Positions 42,665 through 51,799 of a stretch of 57,177 nucleotides of DNA are shown here, one piece after another; position 1 is the first letter of the stretch, and every line of letters starts with the position of its first letter. Origin of the DNA: CAZNKU01 sp045545235 (GTDB lineage: Bacteria; Bacillota; Clostridia; Monoglobales; Firm-18); the NCBI GenBank assembly GCA_045545235.1, contig JAZQAN010000022.1:1-57177 (forward strand), in the 5' to 3' direction. Both the position numbers and the translations under genes were made by a program. The notes beneath the pieces are model-generated. The model ran no database searches and was not told where the DNA came from. It saw only the letters and a list, made by a program, of their open reading frames with translations.

Positions 42665-42939
42665 TAGCCGAAAGAGAATAATCCGAACCTCGATTTTCAA
42701 AGGTGAATTTTCGCTTTCGCTTTGTTAAAATCCTCGGCAATCCGTCAGGATTACCTGTGTTTTTGCCTTGCGCAACCAAAAATTCTCTCTTTTAAAATTC
42801 CATGACCTTAAACAGATGGAATTTCGAACAGATTTTGGTGCGGAAGATGAAGCAAGGCTGATGCCTTGCAAAGATGACAAGCCTAAAGATGCCGAAATTG
42901 CGCTGTTTAAGGCGGGTTCGGGTTACTATCTTTCGGCTA
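42665..42939. mobile_element. MITE-like 275-bp element with 25-bp terminal inverted repeats
   Basis: Terminal inverted repeats at 42665-42689 and 42915-42939 match at 22 of 25 positions (ends TAGCCGAAAG). The element begins and ends with TA, which would fit a TA target-site duplication as in mariner/IS630 elements. Internally it has three hairpins: 42739-42752 (AATCC/GGATT), 42795-42824 (AAATTCCAT/ATGGAATTT) and 42852-42869 (GCAAGGC/GCCTTGC). There is no ribosome site for the long plus-strand open frame it contains (TTG start near 42768), so it is not called as a gene. It sits between ylmH and the divIVA ribosome site. Mobility is inferred from structure; copies elsewhere cannot be checked here. 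Confidence 0.6.
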
Positions 42940-42943
42940 AACA

Positions 42944-43723
42944 TCAAATATATCGCCTTAGGGTAACAAAGGTTCTGCCTTTTTTGGAATTACCTCCTAT
43001 TTTGTAAAACAAAACACGCCCAAAGCCGTGGATAGAAAGCATATCGCCCTCTTCCGGACGGAAGTCATTTTTATCCTTAACTTCCCAATTTACGCTTACT
43101 CCACCTTTTTGAATAAGGTTTGAAGCCTCGTTTCTTGAAAGTCCTGTTGCAGAACTCACAAGAGCATCCAAACGGATTGAACTTACAGAATCGGTAATTT
43201 CTTTAAACTGTTTTGGTGGAATATTAACATTGCCAAAATCAGAAATTGTAAGAACAACTCCGCAATTACCAATCTTATCTATCTGCATTAAAATATAATC
43301 CGCAATATCCTCTGTACAAAAAATGTAGCCACAATCATCACACACAACAATATCACCGATTTTTTCTCTTTTAATACCAAGGTTTAAAACCGCACCCATA
43401 TAGTCACGGTGTGAAAGACGGCTTTTATTTTTAGTCTGTGCCCTTATAACCTTTATAGGTATATCCTCATCAGCAGGATAAAGATAATCAGGGTATGAAA
43501 CAAGCATACACCTTTCCGCCTCATCATACCCTCCGAAAAAGTCATAAGAAACATTAAAAGCCGATGCAACTTTTTTAGCCAGATTAATTTCGTGACCGTT
43601 TAAAAACTGCGTATTTCTTATTATATTTTTTTCTTCCGTAGCCGAAATGACATCAATAATTCTTGACACAACAATTTTATCTTCATCAGTTTCAGCCAGG
43701 TTCAACAATTTTTTTCTATCCAT
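42944..43723 (-). CDS. ylmH: YlmH-type S4 RNA-binding protein
   Basis: A 259-residue YlmH. The N-terminal and middle part are YlmH-like (FFGGYDEAERCMLVSYPDYL, LSHRDYMGAVLNLGIKREKIGD split as LSHRDYMGAVLNLGIKRE), and a C-terminal S4 domain is clear (RLDALVSSATGLSRNEASNLI, VSVNWEVKDKND). It acts on the ribosome or RNA and is genetically linked to cell division. The start overlaps the end of yggT region with no ribosome site, suggesting coupling. It ends 4 bp from the inverted-repeat element. Confidence 0.93.
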   Translation of the reverse strand: MDRKKLLNLAETDEDKIVVSRIIDVISATEEKNIIRNTQFLNGHEINLAKKVASAFNVSYDFFGGYDEAERCMLVSYPDYLYPADEDIPIKVIRAQTKNKSRLSHRDYMGAVLNLGIKREKIGDIVVCDDCGYIFCTEDIADYILMQIDKIGNCGVVLTISDFGNVNIPPKQFKEITDSVSSIRLDALVSSATGLSRNEASNLIQKGGVSVNWEVKDKNDFRPEEGDMLSIHGFGRVLFYKIGGNSKKGRTFVTLRRYI

Positions 43724-43724
43724 A

Positions 43725-44000
43725 TTAAATCAAAAAACCAATAAAAATCCTTATTAAAAGTTTTTGAGCAAACTGCATCAAAAGCAATGCAATCATCGGT
43801 GAAAAATCAATAGGTAAATTTATATTAAAACTACTCATAAGCTTACGGCAAGGTGCAAGCACAGGCTCTGTAGCCTTGTAAACCCATTCTGTCAGCCTGT
43901 TGTATACAGGGAAAAATGAAAATATACATCTTGCAAATATTAAAAGCTCATAAATATAAAATATTGTTGAAATTAAGCTTATAATTGTGCGAATCAACAC
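43725..44000 (-). CDS. yggT: YggT-family membrane protein
   Basis: A 91-residue YggT/Ycf19 protein with two transmembrane segments (LISTIFYIYELLIFARCIFSF and a C-terminal MIALLLMQFAQKLLIRIFIGF, each described only in part) joined by a loop with VYKATEPVLAPCRKLM, the family motif. It is a component of the conserved sepF-yggT-ylmH-divIVA division neighbourhood. It starts at GTG 44000 with AGGTGAA 4-6 nt upstream. Function in the family is unclear, with a suggested link to ion homeostasis. Confidence 0.92.
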   Translation of the reverse strand: MLIRTIISLISTIFYIYELLIFARCIFSFFPVYNRLTEWVYKATEPVLAPCRKLMSSFNINLPIDFSPMIALLLMQFAQKLLIRIFIGFLI

Positions 44001-44012
44001 AAATTCACCTTC

Positions 44013-44438
44013 TTAGTAATTCCAGGGGAATACACCCTTGTTTCTGAGTTCATCCTTAAAGTCACCCATAATACCAACATTATATGGTGCAATAAGGAAT
44101 ATGCCTGTTGAAATTTTCTGAATGTTACCGTCAAGAGAATATACAGCACCGCTCAAAAAGTCAACGATACGTCTTGCAATATCCTTTTCCACACCTTCAA
44201 GATTTATAACAACAGGTTTTTTCTGTTTTAAGTGTTCTGCTATATCCTTAGCTTCATCAAAGCTTTCAGGAGTAACAACAACAACCTTTAGCTGAGTTGT
44301 TGTATTGATATTTACAACCTTACCTTTTTTTACAGCAAAATCAGGTTCTTCCTTCTTTTCGCTTTCAAAATATTCTTCGTTTTCAACCTCATCTGCACCT
44401 GTAAAAAAGTTTGTCATTTTGTCAATAATGTTTGCCAT
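44013..44438 (-). CDS. sepF: SepF cell-division protein
   Basis: A 141-residue SepF. The N-terminal membrane-binding amphipathic start (MANIIDKMTNFFTGA), an acidic linker and the conserved C-terminal domain (VVVVTPESFDEAKDIAEHL, KKPVVINLEGV, RRIVDFLSGAVY) are present. SepF tethers FtsZ to the membrane and polymerises. AGGAGG lies 8 nt before the ATG. It is 12 bp from yggT and 12 bp from yggS. Confidence 0.96.
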   Translation of the reverse strand: MANIIDKMTNFFTGADEVENEEYFESEKKEEPDFAVKKGKVVNINTTTQLKVVVVTPESFDEAKDIAEHLKQKKPVVINLEGVEKDIARRIVDFLSGAVYSLDGNIQKISTGIFLIAPYNVGIMGDFKDELRNKGVFPWNY

Positions 44439-44450
44439 TTCAAAATCCTC

Positions 44451-45143
44451 CTATATATTATAATTTCTTTTACCGAATATACTTGTCCCAATACGTACCA
44501 TATTAGAACCCATTTCTATGGCTGCCTCAAAATCACCGGACATTCCCATAGACAAAAACTCCATAGATATATTATCATATTTTTTTCGTGAAATGTCAAC
44601 AAATAAATTGTTACAAATTTCGAAATATTTTTTATTTTCGTCTAAATCTGCATAAAGTGAACCAATAGTCATAAGACCCTTAACCTTTATACATTCCATT
44701 TTTTCGGCAAATTCAAGCATTTTCTCAACTTCATCAATATCCATACCCGACTTTGTCGCCTCATTGGAAATATTGACCTGAAGCAAAATATCCTGACAAA
44801 TCCCGTGTACTTTGCAGTATTTTTCTATTTCCTCCATAAGTTTTAAGGAATCAACGGAATGAATAAGCTTTGTCTTACCTGCAACATATTTGATTTTATT
44901 ACTTTGAAGCTGACCTATCTGATGCCAGTTTACATTTTGTATAATTTTAGATTTATCCCTTATTTCCTGTGGTCTGTTTTCACCAAAATCCTTAAGACCA
45001 TAATCAACCGCTTCCTGTATAAGTGGAATATCAACGGTTTTTGAAACTGCAATAAGGTTAATATCATCGCCGCATCTGCCGCTTTTCTTTGCAGCACAAT
45101 CTATGCGGTATTTTATTTCGTTTATATTTTCAGCTATACTCAA
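44451..45143 (-). CDS. yggS: YggS-family PLP homeostasis protein
   Basis: A 230-residue PLP-binding TIM barrel (PLPBP). The PLP lysine is in INLIAVSKTVDI (about 36), and DFGENRPQEI, WHQIGQLQSNKIKYV, VNISNEATKSG and LSMGMSGDFEAAIEMGSNMVRIG are all characteristic. It helps PLP homeostasis. It starts at TTG 45143 with AAGGTGA 7 nt upstream, inside the end of the HlyD-like gene (4-nt overlap). It heads the division gene set. Confidence 0.94.
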   Translation of the reverse strand: MSIAENINEIKYRIDCAAKKSGRCGDDINLIAVSKTVDIPLIQEAVDYGLKDFGENRPQEIRDKSKIIQNVNWHQIGQLQSNKIKYVAGKTKLIHSVDSLKLMEEIEKYCKVHGICQDILLQVNISNEATKSGMDIDEVEKMLEFAEKMECIKVKGLMTIGSLYADLDENKKYFEICNNLFVDISRKKYDNISMEFLSMGMSGDFEAAIEMGSNMVRIGTSIFGKRNYNI

Positions 45144-46375
45144 ATGGAGTCACCTTCTTTAATATTTTTTTCCGACACTATTACCTCATCATACAAAAGC
45201 AGATTATTACTTGCAGAATTATCAACCTTAAGCACAACGTAAGCTTCGTCGGAATAAAGAACAGAAACATCTCTGCGTCTTACTGTCCCTTCACTGTTCA
45301 CATATACATAATAATTACTTTCTTCGTCAATGTGTACTGCATTTTTTGAAACCTTGAAACCACGGTAAGTTTTTCTTATTATTTCCGCCTTTGCCTTTCT
45401 TGTGGTATACATACCTGTAAACATATTTCTGCTCTTTACCACAAGCGCCACCTTTCCGTCAACAGGCTCCGAAATGCTATAAACAACCCCATCTAACGTA
45501 TCATTTGATATATCTGTAAATCTTATTGATACACTGTTGCCTTCTTTTAAATCCATCAGCCATTCTTCATCAACCTCAGCTGTGTAATACCATTCATAAT
45601 TATTTATTATTTTAAGGCAAGGTTGTCCTTTTTCAACCTCATCAGGATTATGCAAATTTGAGTCAGGCGCATTTTTCAGATATTCAGGCGTAATTTTTTC
45701 AAGATTTTTCAAACTGAAGTATTCCTCACAACCATCTATTTGCGAACACATAACCCCTGCATTTGCAGAAAAAACGCCGGTAGCTCGTCCTGAAATAGAT
45801 TTTTCAAGTTCAGTTTTTCTTGCAACAAGTTTTTCAAGTGTTGTCTTTACTTCCTTACCCTCCGCAGTATCTTTGCGTATAAGACGTATTATATCATCCT
45901 TATACTGGCTTATATTGGAAAGGTCTCCGTCATATACTGCACGGTTAATCATATCAATATCGTTTTCAATTTGTGATGTACCGCCGGTAATATCTCCTGC
46001 GAAAAGATTTTTTTCCACACTACTGCCTTCAATTTCACTGATATGGCTGTTAATGCTTGAAAGCTCGCTTTTTACTTCATCACTTACATCACCACTGTAA
46101 ATAACCGCAACTTTGAATCCTCTTGCAACACGCTCACCTTCATTTGTGTGAAAACTCAAAACACCCGTCTCAGGTGCAGTTGATATTGCTTCATCACGTA
46201 TTACATAACCGCTTACTGCTATTTTATCTTCAGCAGTACCTATCAAAACAGTTTCAACATCAACTTCCCCGGTTTTTCTGCTACTGAAAATATATAAAAT
46301 AATAAATATTGCAACAACAATTAAAACCGCAATGACAAACTTTGTATTACCACCTTTATTTTTTTGAGCTGACAT
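45140..46375 (-). CDS. HlyD-like membrane-fusion/adaptor protein
   Basis: A 411-residue protein. One N-terminal transmembrane helix (FVIAVLIVVAIFIILYIF) precedes a beta/coiled-coil region typical of HlyD/secretion adaptors: lipoyl-like segments (GYVIRDEAISTAPETGVLSF split: VIRDEAISTA, TGVLSFHTNEGERV), a coiled coil of about 100 residues, and a C-terminal beta domain (VALVVKSRNMFTGMY). It is known as a conserved HlyD-type protein next to yggS in Clostridia; its partner transporter is not in the window. The function is unknown, perhaps envelope-related. Confidence 0.75.
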   Translation of the reverse strand: MSAQKNKGGNTKFVIAVLIVVAIFIILYIFSSRKTGEVDVETVLIGTAEDKIAVSGYVIRDEAISTAPETGVLSFHTNEGERVARGFKVAVIYSGDVSDEVKSELSSINSHISEIEGSSVEKNLFAGDITGGTSQIENDIDMINRAVYDGDLSNISQYKDDIIRLIRKDTAEGKEVKTTLEKLVARKTELEKSISGRATGVFSANAGVMCSQIDGCEEYFSLKNLEKITPEYLKNAPDSNLHNPDEVEKGQPCLKIINNYEWYYTAEVDEEWLMDLKEGNSVSIRFTDISNDTLDGVVYSISEPVDGKVALVVKSRNMFTGMYTTRKAKAEIIRKTYRGFKVSKNAVHIDEESNYYVYVNSEGTVRRRDVSVLYSDEAYVVLKVDNSASNNLLLYDEVIVSEKNIKEGDSI

Positions 46376-46389
46376 TTTTTCACCACCGT

Positions 46390-47301
46390 TTAAATATTTC
46401 CAAGAATCTCTAAAACTTCATCAATGTTTTTTACCCAGTTGATTTTTTCATTACGTCTGTACCAGGTAAGCTGTCTTTTTGCATATCTCCTGCTACCCAT
46501 TTTAATTTTTTCCACAGCCACATCAAGGCTTATATCACCATCAAGATGCTCTGCAATTTCTTTATATCCAATTGCCTGCATAGCTGTTGAATTTCTACTT
46601 ACTCCCATATCAATTATGGACTTAACCTCTGCTATAAGACCCTTTTCCAACATAACATCAACACGTCTGTTTATTTTGTCGTACAAATACTCTCTGTCAA
46701 CATCTATTGCAAACATTGTTGTTTTGTATGGAGAAGGCACACTTCTCGACTGCTGATTATGCCACGTAATGGTCTTACCTGTAAGATGATATACCTCAAG
46801 TGCACGAATTATGCGTTTTCTGTCGGCAACGGCAATTTTTTCTGCACTTTCAGGGTCCGTTTCCAAAAGCATATTATAAATGTATTCATTTCCATTTTTC
46901 TCTGCAAGAGTCTCCATTTCAACACGATAGTTCTCATCTGCAGAAATTTCAGAAAACTGTATATTATTCACAAGTGAATCAACATAAAGTCCTGTACCGC
47001 CTACCATAACAACAGGCTTCCCCTTTGCGTGTACAGAGTCTATTGCTTCTTTTGCAAGTTCACAATACCTTGCAACCGAAAACTGTTCATCGGGCTCAAC
47101 AACATCAATAAGATGATGTTTTATCCCCTGACGTTCCTCCATATCGGGTTTTGCGGTACCTATATCCATATACTTGTATATTTGCATAGAATCCGCATTT
47201 ACAATTTCAGCACCCAAAATTTTTGCAAGTTCAACAGACATTGCAGTTTTTCCTGAAGCAGTAGGACCTGTTATAACAATCAAATCCCTGATAATAATCA
47301 A
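46390..47301 (-). CDS. miaA: tRNA dimethylallyltransferase
   Basis: A 303-residue MiaA. The P-loop LIVITGPTASGKT lies near the N-terminus, and DSMQIYKYMDIGTAKP, HHLIDVVEPDEQFS, VGGTGLYVDSL and YAKRQLTWYRR are characteristic. It adds dimethylallyl to A37 of certain tRNAs; MiaB, also in this run, then thiomethylates it. The start is ambiguous: TTG 47301 overlaps AAGGA, so the usual spacing is missing; ATT 47295 would have 6 nt spacing. It begins 3 bp after the mutL stop. Confidence 0.94.
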   Translation of the reverse strand: MIIIRDLIVITGPTASGKTAMSVELAKILGAEIVNADSMQIYKYMDIGTAKPDMEERQGIKHHLIDVVEPDEQFSVARYCELAKEAIDSVHAKGKPVVMVGGTGLYVDSLVNNIQFSEISADENYRVEMETLAEKNGNEYIYNMLLETDPESAEKIAVADRKRIIRALEVYHLTGKTITWHNQQSRSVPSPYKTTMFAIDVDREYLYDKINRRVDVMLEKGLIAEVKSIIDMGVSRNSTAMQAIGYKEIAEHLDGDISLDVAVEKIKMGSRRYAKRQLTWYRRNEKINWVKNIDEVLEILGNI

Positions 47302-47304
47302 TCC

Positions 47305-49149
47305 TTACTGTATACGCTTGAACATTTTTTCAAGCTCATATTTTGTAATTTTTACTATAATTGGCCTGCCATGAGGACAAGTGTTTACTCCCCCTTCAGA
47401 AACAAACAGACGTACAAGCTCATCTATTTCTCTGTCGGAAAGTTTTTTATTTGCCTTAATTGCAGCCTTGCAGGCTATTGTGTGGATATTTTCTTCCATA
47501 TAGTCTGTAGAAGAATTATTTATAATATCAAGTATTACGTTTTTAATATCATCATCACGAAGGCTTACTGGCACCTGACGTACAAGTATGGTATTGCTGC
47601 CAAAATCATCTACAACAAAACCAAATTTTTCAAGTTCTCCTTTTTTTGCTTCTACCGCATCATACTCACTTGCAGAAAGCGTTATGGCAACAGGTGACAA
47701 AAGCAACTGATAAGCCATCTCCTTTTCGCTGTTCATACGGTTTAATTTTTCATAAATCATACGTTCATGAGCAGCATGCTGGTCCATAAGCAAAACTTCA
47801 TTATCAAGCTCTAAAATAACATAAGTATCAAAAAGCTGACCTATAATTTTATAATTGTATGTATTTTCTTTTTCCTGTATTTCTTTTGCTGGTTCCTCCA
47901 TTACGAATTTTTTAATAGCTTCTAATGTGTCGGAATTCTTTGGCGGTTGAATCACCTTTGCAGGTTCTGATTTTGGTTTGAATTCTCTCGGAACAGAAAC
48001 CTCAACCTTTTTAACAGGAGTATACGGTGTAAAGGTTGGTCTTTCAGCAGTTACAGGCTTTGTTTCTATTTTAATTTCTGTCTGTTCAACCTTTGGTTTT
48101 TCTACTGTTACAGGTCTGTCAAAGCTTACATAACGCGATTTTATTTTTTCACGGATTTCATCATTTTCCTTAAGCAGTGCATTTTTCACCGCCCAGTAAA
48201 CTTCGTCACAAACCTGACGTTCATTTACAAACTTAACCTCTTGCTTTGTAGGATGTACATTAATATCCACCATCTCAAAAGGTATTTCTATATTCATCAC
48301 ATAAAACGGAAATTTACCAACCATTATGTTGTTTTTATAAGCATTTTCCACCACAGCGGTAATTGCTCTGTTTTTTACATATCTGCCATTTACAAAGACA
48401 GTCTGAAAAGCACGGTTTCCTCTTGAAAGTTCCTTTTTACCGATAAAACCGCTTATTTTTATTCCCTGATTGTTGTTGGAAAGCTCTAAAACCCCCTTGG
48501 CATAATCTCTGCCGTATATAGCATATATGCAGGATTTAAGCTCACCATCACCGCTTACAAAAAGCTTTTCCTTTTCGTCAATTATATACCTTACACTAAT
48601 GTGAGGGTTTGCCATAACAAGCCTTTCTACAATATCGGTAATATAGCTTGCCTCTGTAGAATCTTTTTTCAAAAACTTCATACGGGCAGGTGTATTGAAA
48701 AAAAGGTTTTTAACAACCACAGTTGTACCCACAGGGCAACCTACAGTTTCTTCATTTAAAAACTGCCCTCCGCTTATTTCAAGCTTTGTGCCGTTTTCAT
48801 CTTCTGTTTTAGACATTATTTCAACATTTGAAACTGCCGCAATACTTGCCAATGCCTCACCGCGAAAGCCCAAAGTTTTAATGGAAAATAAGTCATTTTC
48901 ATCAACAATCTTACTTGTGGCATGGGGCAAAAAGGCTGTTTTAATATCCTCGGGAGATATTCCGCACCCGTTATCCGTAACACGTATATAGGATACACCG
49001 CCGTTTTTTATTTCTATAATAAGGTTGGTTGCACCTGCATCAACAGAATTTTCAACCAGTTCCTTTATTACAGAAGCAGGGCGCTCAACAACCTCGCCGG
49101 CAGCAATTTTATTTGCCATTTCATTTGTAAGAACGTTTATCTTTTTCAT
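47305..49149 (-). CDS. mutL: DNA mismatch repair protein MutL
   Basis: A 614-residue MutL. The GHKL ATPase half has VENSVDAGA, TDNGCGI and TLGFRGEALASI; a proline-rich linker follows (about 330-420); the C-terminal endonuclease domain has DQHAAHERMIYEK and later ACKAAIK and CPHGRPI, the metal-site motifs. It couples mismatch recognition to strand nicking. Start ATG 49149 overlaps the mutS stop by 4 nt, with GAGG 10 nt upstream. Confidence 0.97.
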   Translation of the reverse strand: MKKINVLTNEMANKIAAGEVVERPASVIKELVENSVDAGATNLIIEIKNGGVSYIRVTDNGCGISPEDIKTAFLPHATSKIVDENDLFSIKTLGFRGEALASIAAVSNVEIMSKTEDENGTKLEISGGQFLNEETVGCPVGTTVVVKNLFFNTPARMKFLKKDSTEASYITDIVERLVMANPHISVRYIIDEKEKLFVSGDGELKSCIYAIYGRDYAKGVLELSNNNQGIKISGFIGKKELSRGNRAFQTVFVNGRYVKNRAITAVVENAYKNNIMVGKFPFYVMNIEIPFEMVDINVHPTKQEVKFVNERQVCDEVYWAVKNALLKENDEIREKIKSRYVSFDRPVTVEKPKVEQTEIKIETKPVTAERPTFTPYTPVKKVEVSVPREFKPKSEPAKVIQPPKNSDTLEAIKKFVMEEPAKEIQEKENTYNYKIIGQLFDTYVILELDNEVLLMDQHAAHERMIYEKLNRMNSEKEMAYQLLLSPVAITLSASEYDAVEAKKGELEKFGFVVDDFGSNTILVRQVPVSLRDDDIKNVILDIINNSSTDYMEENIHTIACKAAIKANKKLSDREIDELVRLFVSEGGVNTCPHGRPIIVKITKYELEKMFKRIQ

Positions 49150-51743
49150 ACTTTATCAGCCTCTGTTTTAAGTTCATAAAGTTTGTTAAGTGCCTCAATT
49201 GGTGTTAATGTGGTTACATCCAGCTTTTGAAGTTGGCTTATAATATCCTGTCCGCCAAACTGTGAAAATCCAAGCTGAATATCCACCTCTTCCCTTTGTG
49301 GCATAGATTGTGTTATATCTGTATTTATAACCGAAAGTTTTTCAACAATTTCCTTTGCGCGCTTTATAACATCACTTTTTACACCTGCAAGCTTTGCAAC
49401 CTCTATACCGTAGCTTTCATCTGCACCGCCCTGTATAATTTTACGTAAAAATATTATGTCATCACCGCGTTTTTTTACTGCAATGCAGTAATTTTTAACA
49501 CCATCAAGCTTGTCCTCAAGCTCGGTAAGTTCGTGATAATGTGTTGCAAAAAGTGTCTTTGCGCCAAGTTTTTTAAGGTCGGAAATATATTCCACAACTG
49601 CCCATGCAATTGAAAGCCCGTCATATGTAGAAGTACCTCTTCCTATTTCATCAAGTATAAGCAGACTGTTTTTGGTAGCATTATCAAGAATGTTTGCAAC
49701 CTCGTTCATTTCCACCATAAATGTACTCTGCCCTGATGCTAAATCATCACTTGCCCCTACTCGTGTAAATATTTTGTCAACTACGCCAATTTCTGCACTT
49801 GACGCAGGAACAAAACTTCCTATCTGTGCCATAAGCACAATTAAAGCAACTTGTCGCATATAGGTAGATTTACCTGCCATATTAGGTCCTGTTATAATAG
49901 AAACTCTGTCCTTCGTACTTAAGTATGTGTCATTTGGTATAAAAAGCTGTCCCTTAAGAACACGTTCAACAACAGGATGTCTGCCATCTTTAATATCTAT
50001 TTTTTCCGACATATTAACAACAGGCATTGTATAGTTGTTTTTAACTGCAACCTCCGCAAGTGAACAAAGTACATCAAGCTGGGCAAGTGCCTTTGCGGTT
50101 TGTAAAATACGATCGTTGGCTTTTGCAACCCTGTCACGTATTTCACAGAATATAGAATATTCAAGTGCACAGATTCTCTCTTCTGCACCTAAAATGTTAT
50201 TTTCAATTTCTTTTAGTTCACCGGTAATATATCGTTCACCGGTTGTAAGAGTTTGTTTTCTGATGTATGTATCAGGCACAAGCCCCACATTGGATTTTGA
50301 AACCTCAATATAATAACCAAAAACCTTGTTAAAGCCAATTTTAAGATTTTTAATTCCTGTCTTTTCCTTTTCCTGCTGTTCAATTGTAGCAAGCCATTGC
50401 TTACCTTCTGTCATAGCTTTTCGGTAAAGGTCAACATTTTCATCATAACCCTCACGGATTATTCCGCCCTCTTTAATAGTAAGTGGCGGATTTTCAATAA
50501 TAGCACTTTCTAAAAGCTCACATATATCCTGCATACTGTCAATGTTTTCAGTAACAGAACGGTTAAGAACTGATGTTAATTTCTGTGCATTTGCTATAAT
50601 ATCCGGCAATGGTTCAAAGGATGCCTTAAGTGCAAGCAAATCACGACAGTTTGCACTACCTGTAAGAACACGGCTTATAAGTCTTTCTATATCCTGAATT
50701 TTCGAAAGACTTTCGCGTATTTCAGAACGGATAATTGTAGATTTCAAAAGCTCCTCAACACCGTTAAGCCTGTTTTGAATACTTGTAATGTTAAGAAGTG
50801 GTTTATCAATCCACGCCTTTAAAAGACGTGCGCCCATAGAGGTTTCCGTGTCATCAAGTACCCACAAAAGTGAACCTCGTCTCTTGCCATCACGCATTGT
50901 AGATGTAATTTCAAGATTTCTCTTTGAAGAAAAATCTATATCCATATACTGTTCGGACGTATAAAATTCCACAGTTTTAATTTGTGGCAAATCACACATC
51001 TGTGTTTTCGAAAGGTATTCAAGCATTGCCCCTATTGCAGAAACGGCAAATTCAAATCCGTTTTCGGGAATTGCTGAAACATTTTCGCCAAACTGTCTTT
51101 CAAGTTTCCCCTTCACAAAATCATCATCGAAGAAATAGTCTTCCTCCGCCTCAGCAGAACAACCAAGACGTTCACTTATAAAAGAAACCAATGATGCATT
51201 TTCAATAAACCTTCTGTTACATATAATTTCACTTGGATTATAACGAGAAAGCTCGCTTATAACATCACCTCTGTTGCAGGAAATCTGCGTTGCATAAAGA
51301 GCACCTGTTGTAATATCAACAAAAGCAAGCCCCACCAATTCTTCACCACAACAAACAGAGCACAGGTAGTTGTTATTTTTTTCATCCAACAGTTTGGAAT
51401 TTGTAACAGTACCTGCTGTTACAACTCGTATAACTCCTCGTTTTACTATACCTTTTGCCGCAGCAGGATCTTCAATCTGTTCACAAATAGCAACCTTGTA
51501 GCCCTTTTCAATAAGCTTGTCCACATACTGTTCTGCAGCGTGAAAAGGTACACCGCACATAGGTGCACGTTCTTCCTGTCCACAATCCTTACCTGTAAGT
51601 GTAAGTTCAAGCTCTTTTGAACAGGTAATGGCATCTTCATAAAACATTTCATAAAAGTCACCAAGTCTGAAAAACAGAATTGTGTCCTGATATTTTTCCT
51701 TTATTTCAAAATATTGTTGCATCATTGGAGATAATTTTGCCAT
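49146..51743 (-). CDS. mutS: DNA mismatch repair protein MutS
   Basis: An 865-residue MutS of normal length. The N-terminal mismatch-binding domain has LFFRLGDFYEMFYEDA with the conserved Phe-x-Glu; connector, lever and clamp follow, then the ATPase with GPNMAGKSTYMRQ, LLILDEIGRGTSTYDG and LFATHYHELTELED. It recognises base mismatches and recruits MutL. It is directly upstream of mutL. Confidence 0.98.
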   Translation of the reverse strand: MAKLSPMMQQYFEIKEKYQDTILFFRLGDFYEMFYEDAITCSKELELTLTGKDCGQEERAPMCGVPFHAAEQYVDKLIEKGYKVAICEQIEDPAAAKGIVKRGVIRVVTAGTVTNSKLLDEKNNNYLCSVCCGEELVGLAFVDITTGALYATQISCNRGDVISELSRYNPSEIICNRRFIENASLVSFISERLGCSAEAEEDYFFDDDFVKGKLERQFGENVSAIPENGFEFAVSAIGAMLEYLSKTQMCDLPQIKTVEFYTSEQYMDIDFSSKRNLEITSTMRDGKRRGSLLWVLDDTETSMGARLLKAWIDKPLLNITSIQNRLNGVEELLKSTIIRSEIRESLSKIQDIERLISRVLTGSANCRDLLALKASFEPLPDIIANAQKLTSVLNRSVTENIDSMQDICELLESAIIENPPLTIKEGGIIREGYDENVDLYRKAMTEGKQWLATIEQQEKEKTGIKNLKIGFNKVFGYYIEVSKSNVGLVPDTYIRKQTLTTGERYITGELKEIENNILGAEERICALEYSIFCEIRDRVAKANDRILQTAKALAQLDVLCSLAEVAVKNNYTMPVVNMSEKIDIKDGRHPVVERVLKGQLFIPNDTYLSTKDRVSIITGPNMAGKSTYMRQVALIVLMAQIGSFVPASSAEIGVVDKIFTRVGASDDLASGQSTFMVEMNEVANILDNATKNSLLILDEIGRGTSTYDGLSIAWAVVEYISDLKKLGAKTLFATHYHELTELEDKLDGVKNYCIAVKKRGDDIIFLRKIIQGGADESYGIEVAKLAGVKSDVIKRAKEIVEKLSVINTDITQSMPQREEVDIQLGFSQFGGQDIISQLQKLDVTTLTPIEALNKLYELKTEADKV

Positions 51744-51763
51744 AGTTATCTCTTTCCCTTCCT

Positions 51764-51796
51764 TAATTCTGCATTATTCATTCTTCATTCTGCATC
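51764..51796. repeat. A/T-rich micro-repeat (ATTCTGCAT-type units)
   Basis: Two copies of ATTCTGCAT flank ATTCATTCTTC-type units between ylbF and mutS. It resembles low-complexity intergenic repeats and does not encode anything recognisable. Confidence 0.4.
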
Positions 51797-51799
51797 AAA

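Noticed and set aside
42768..43007. Plus-strand 79-codon frame inside the MITE-like element
   Set aside because: It begins at TTG with no ribosome site, lies within the inverted-repeat element and overlaps the end of ylmH on the other strand. I treat it as a chance frame of the element.
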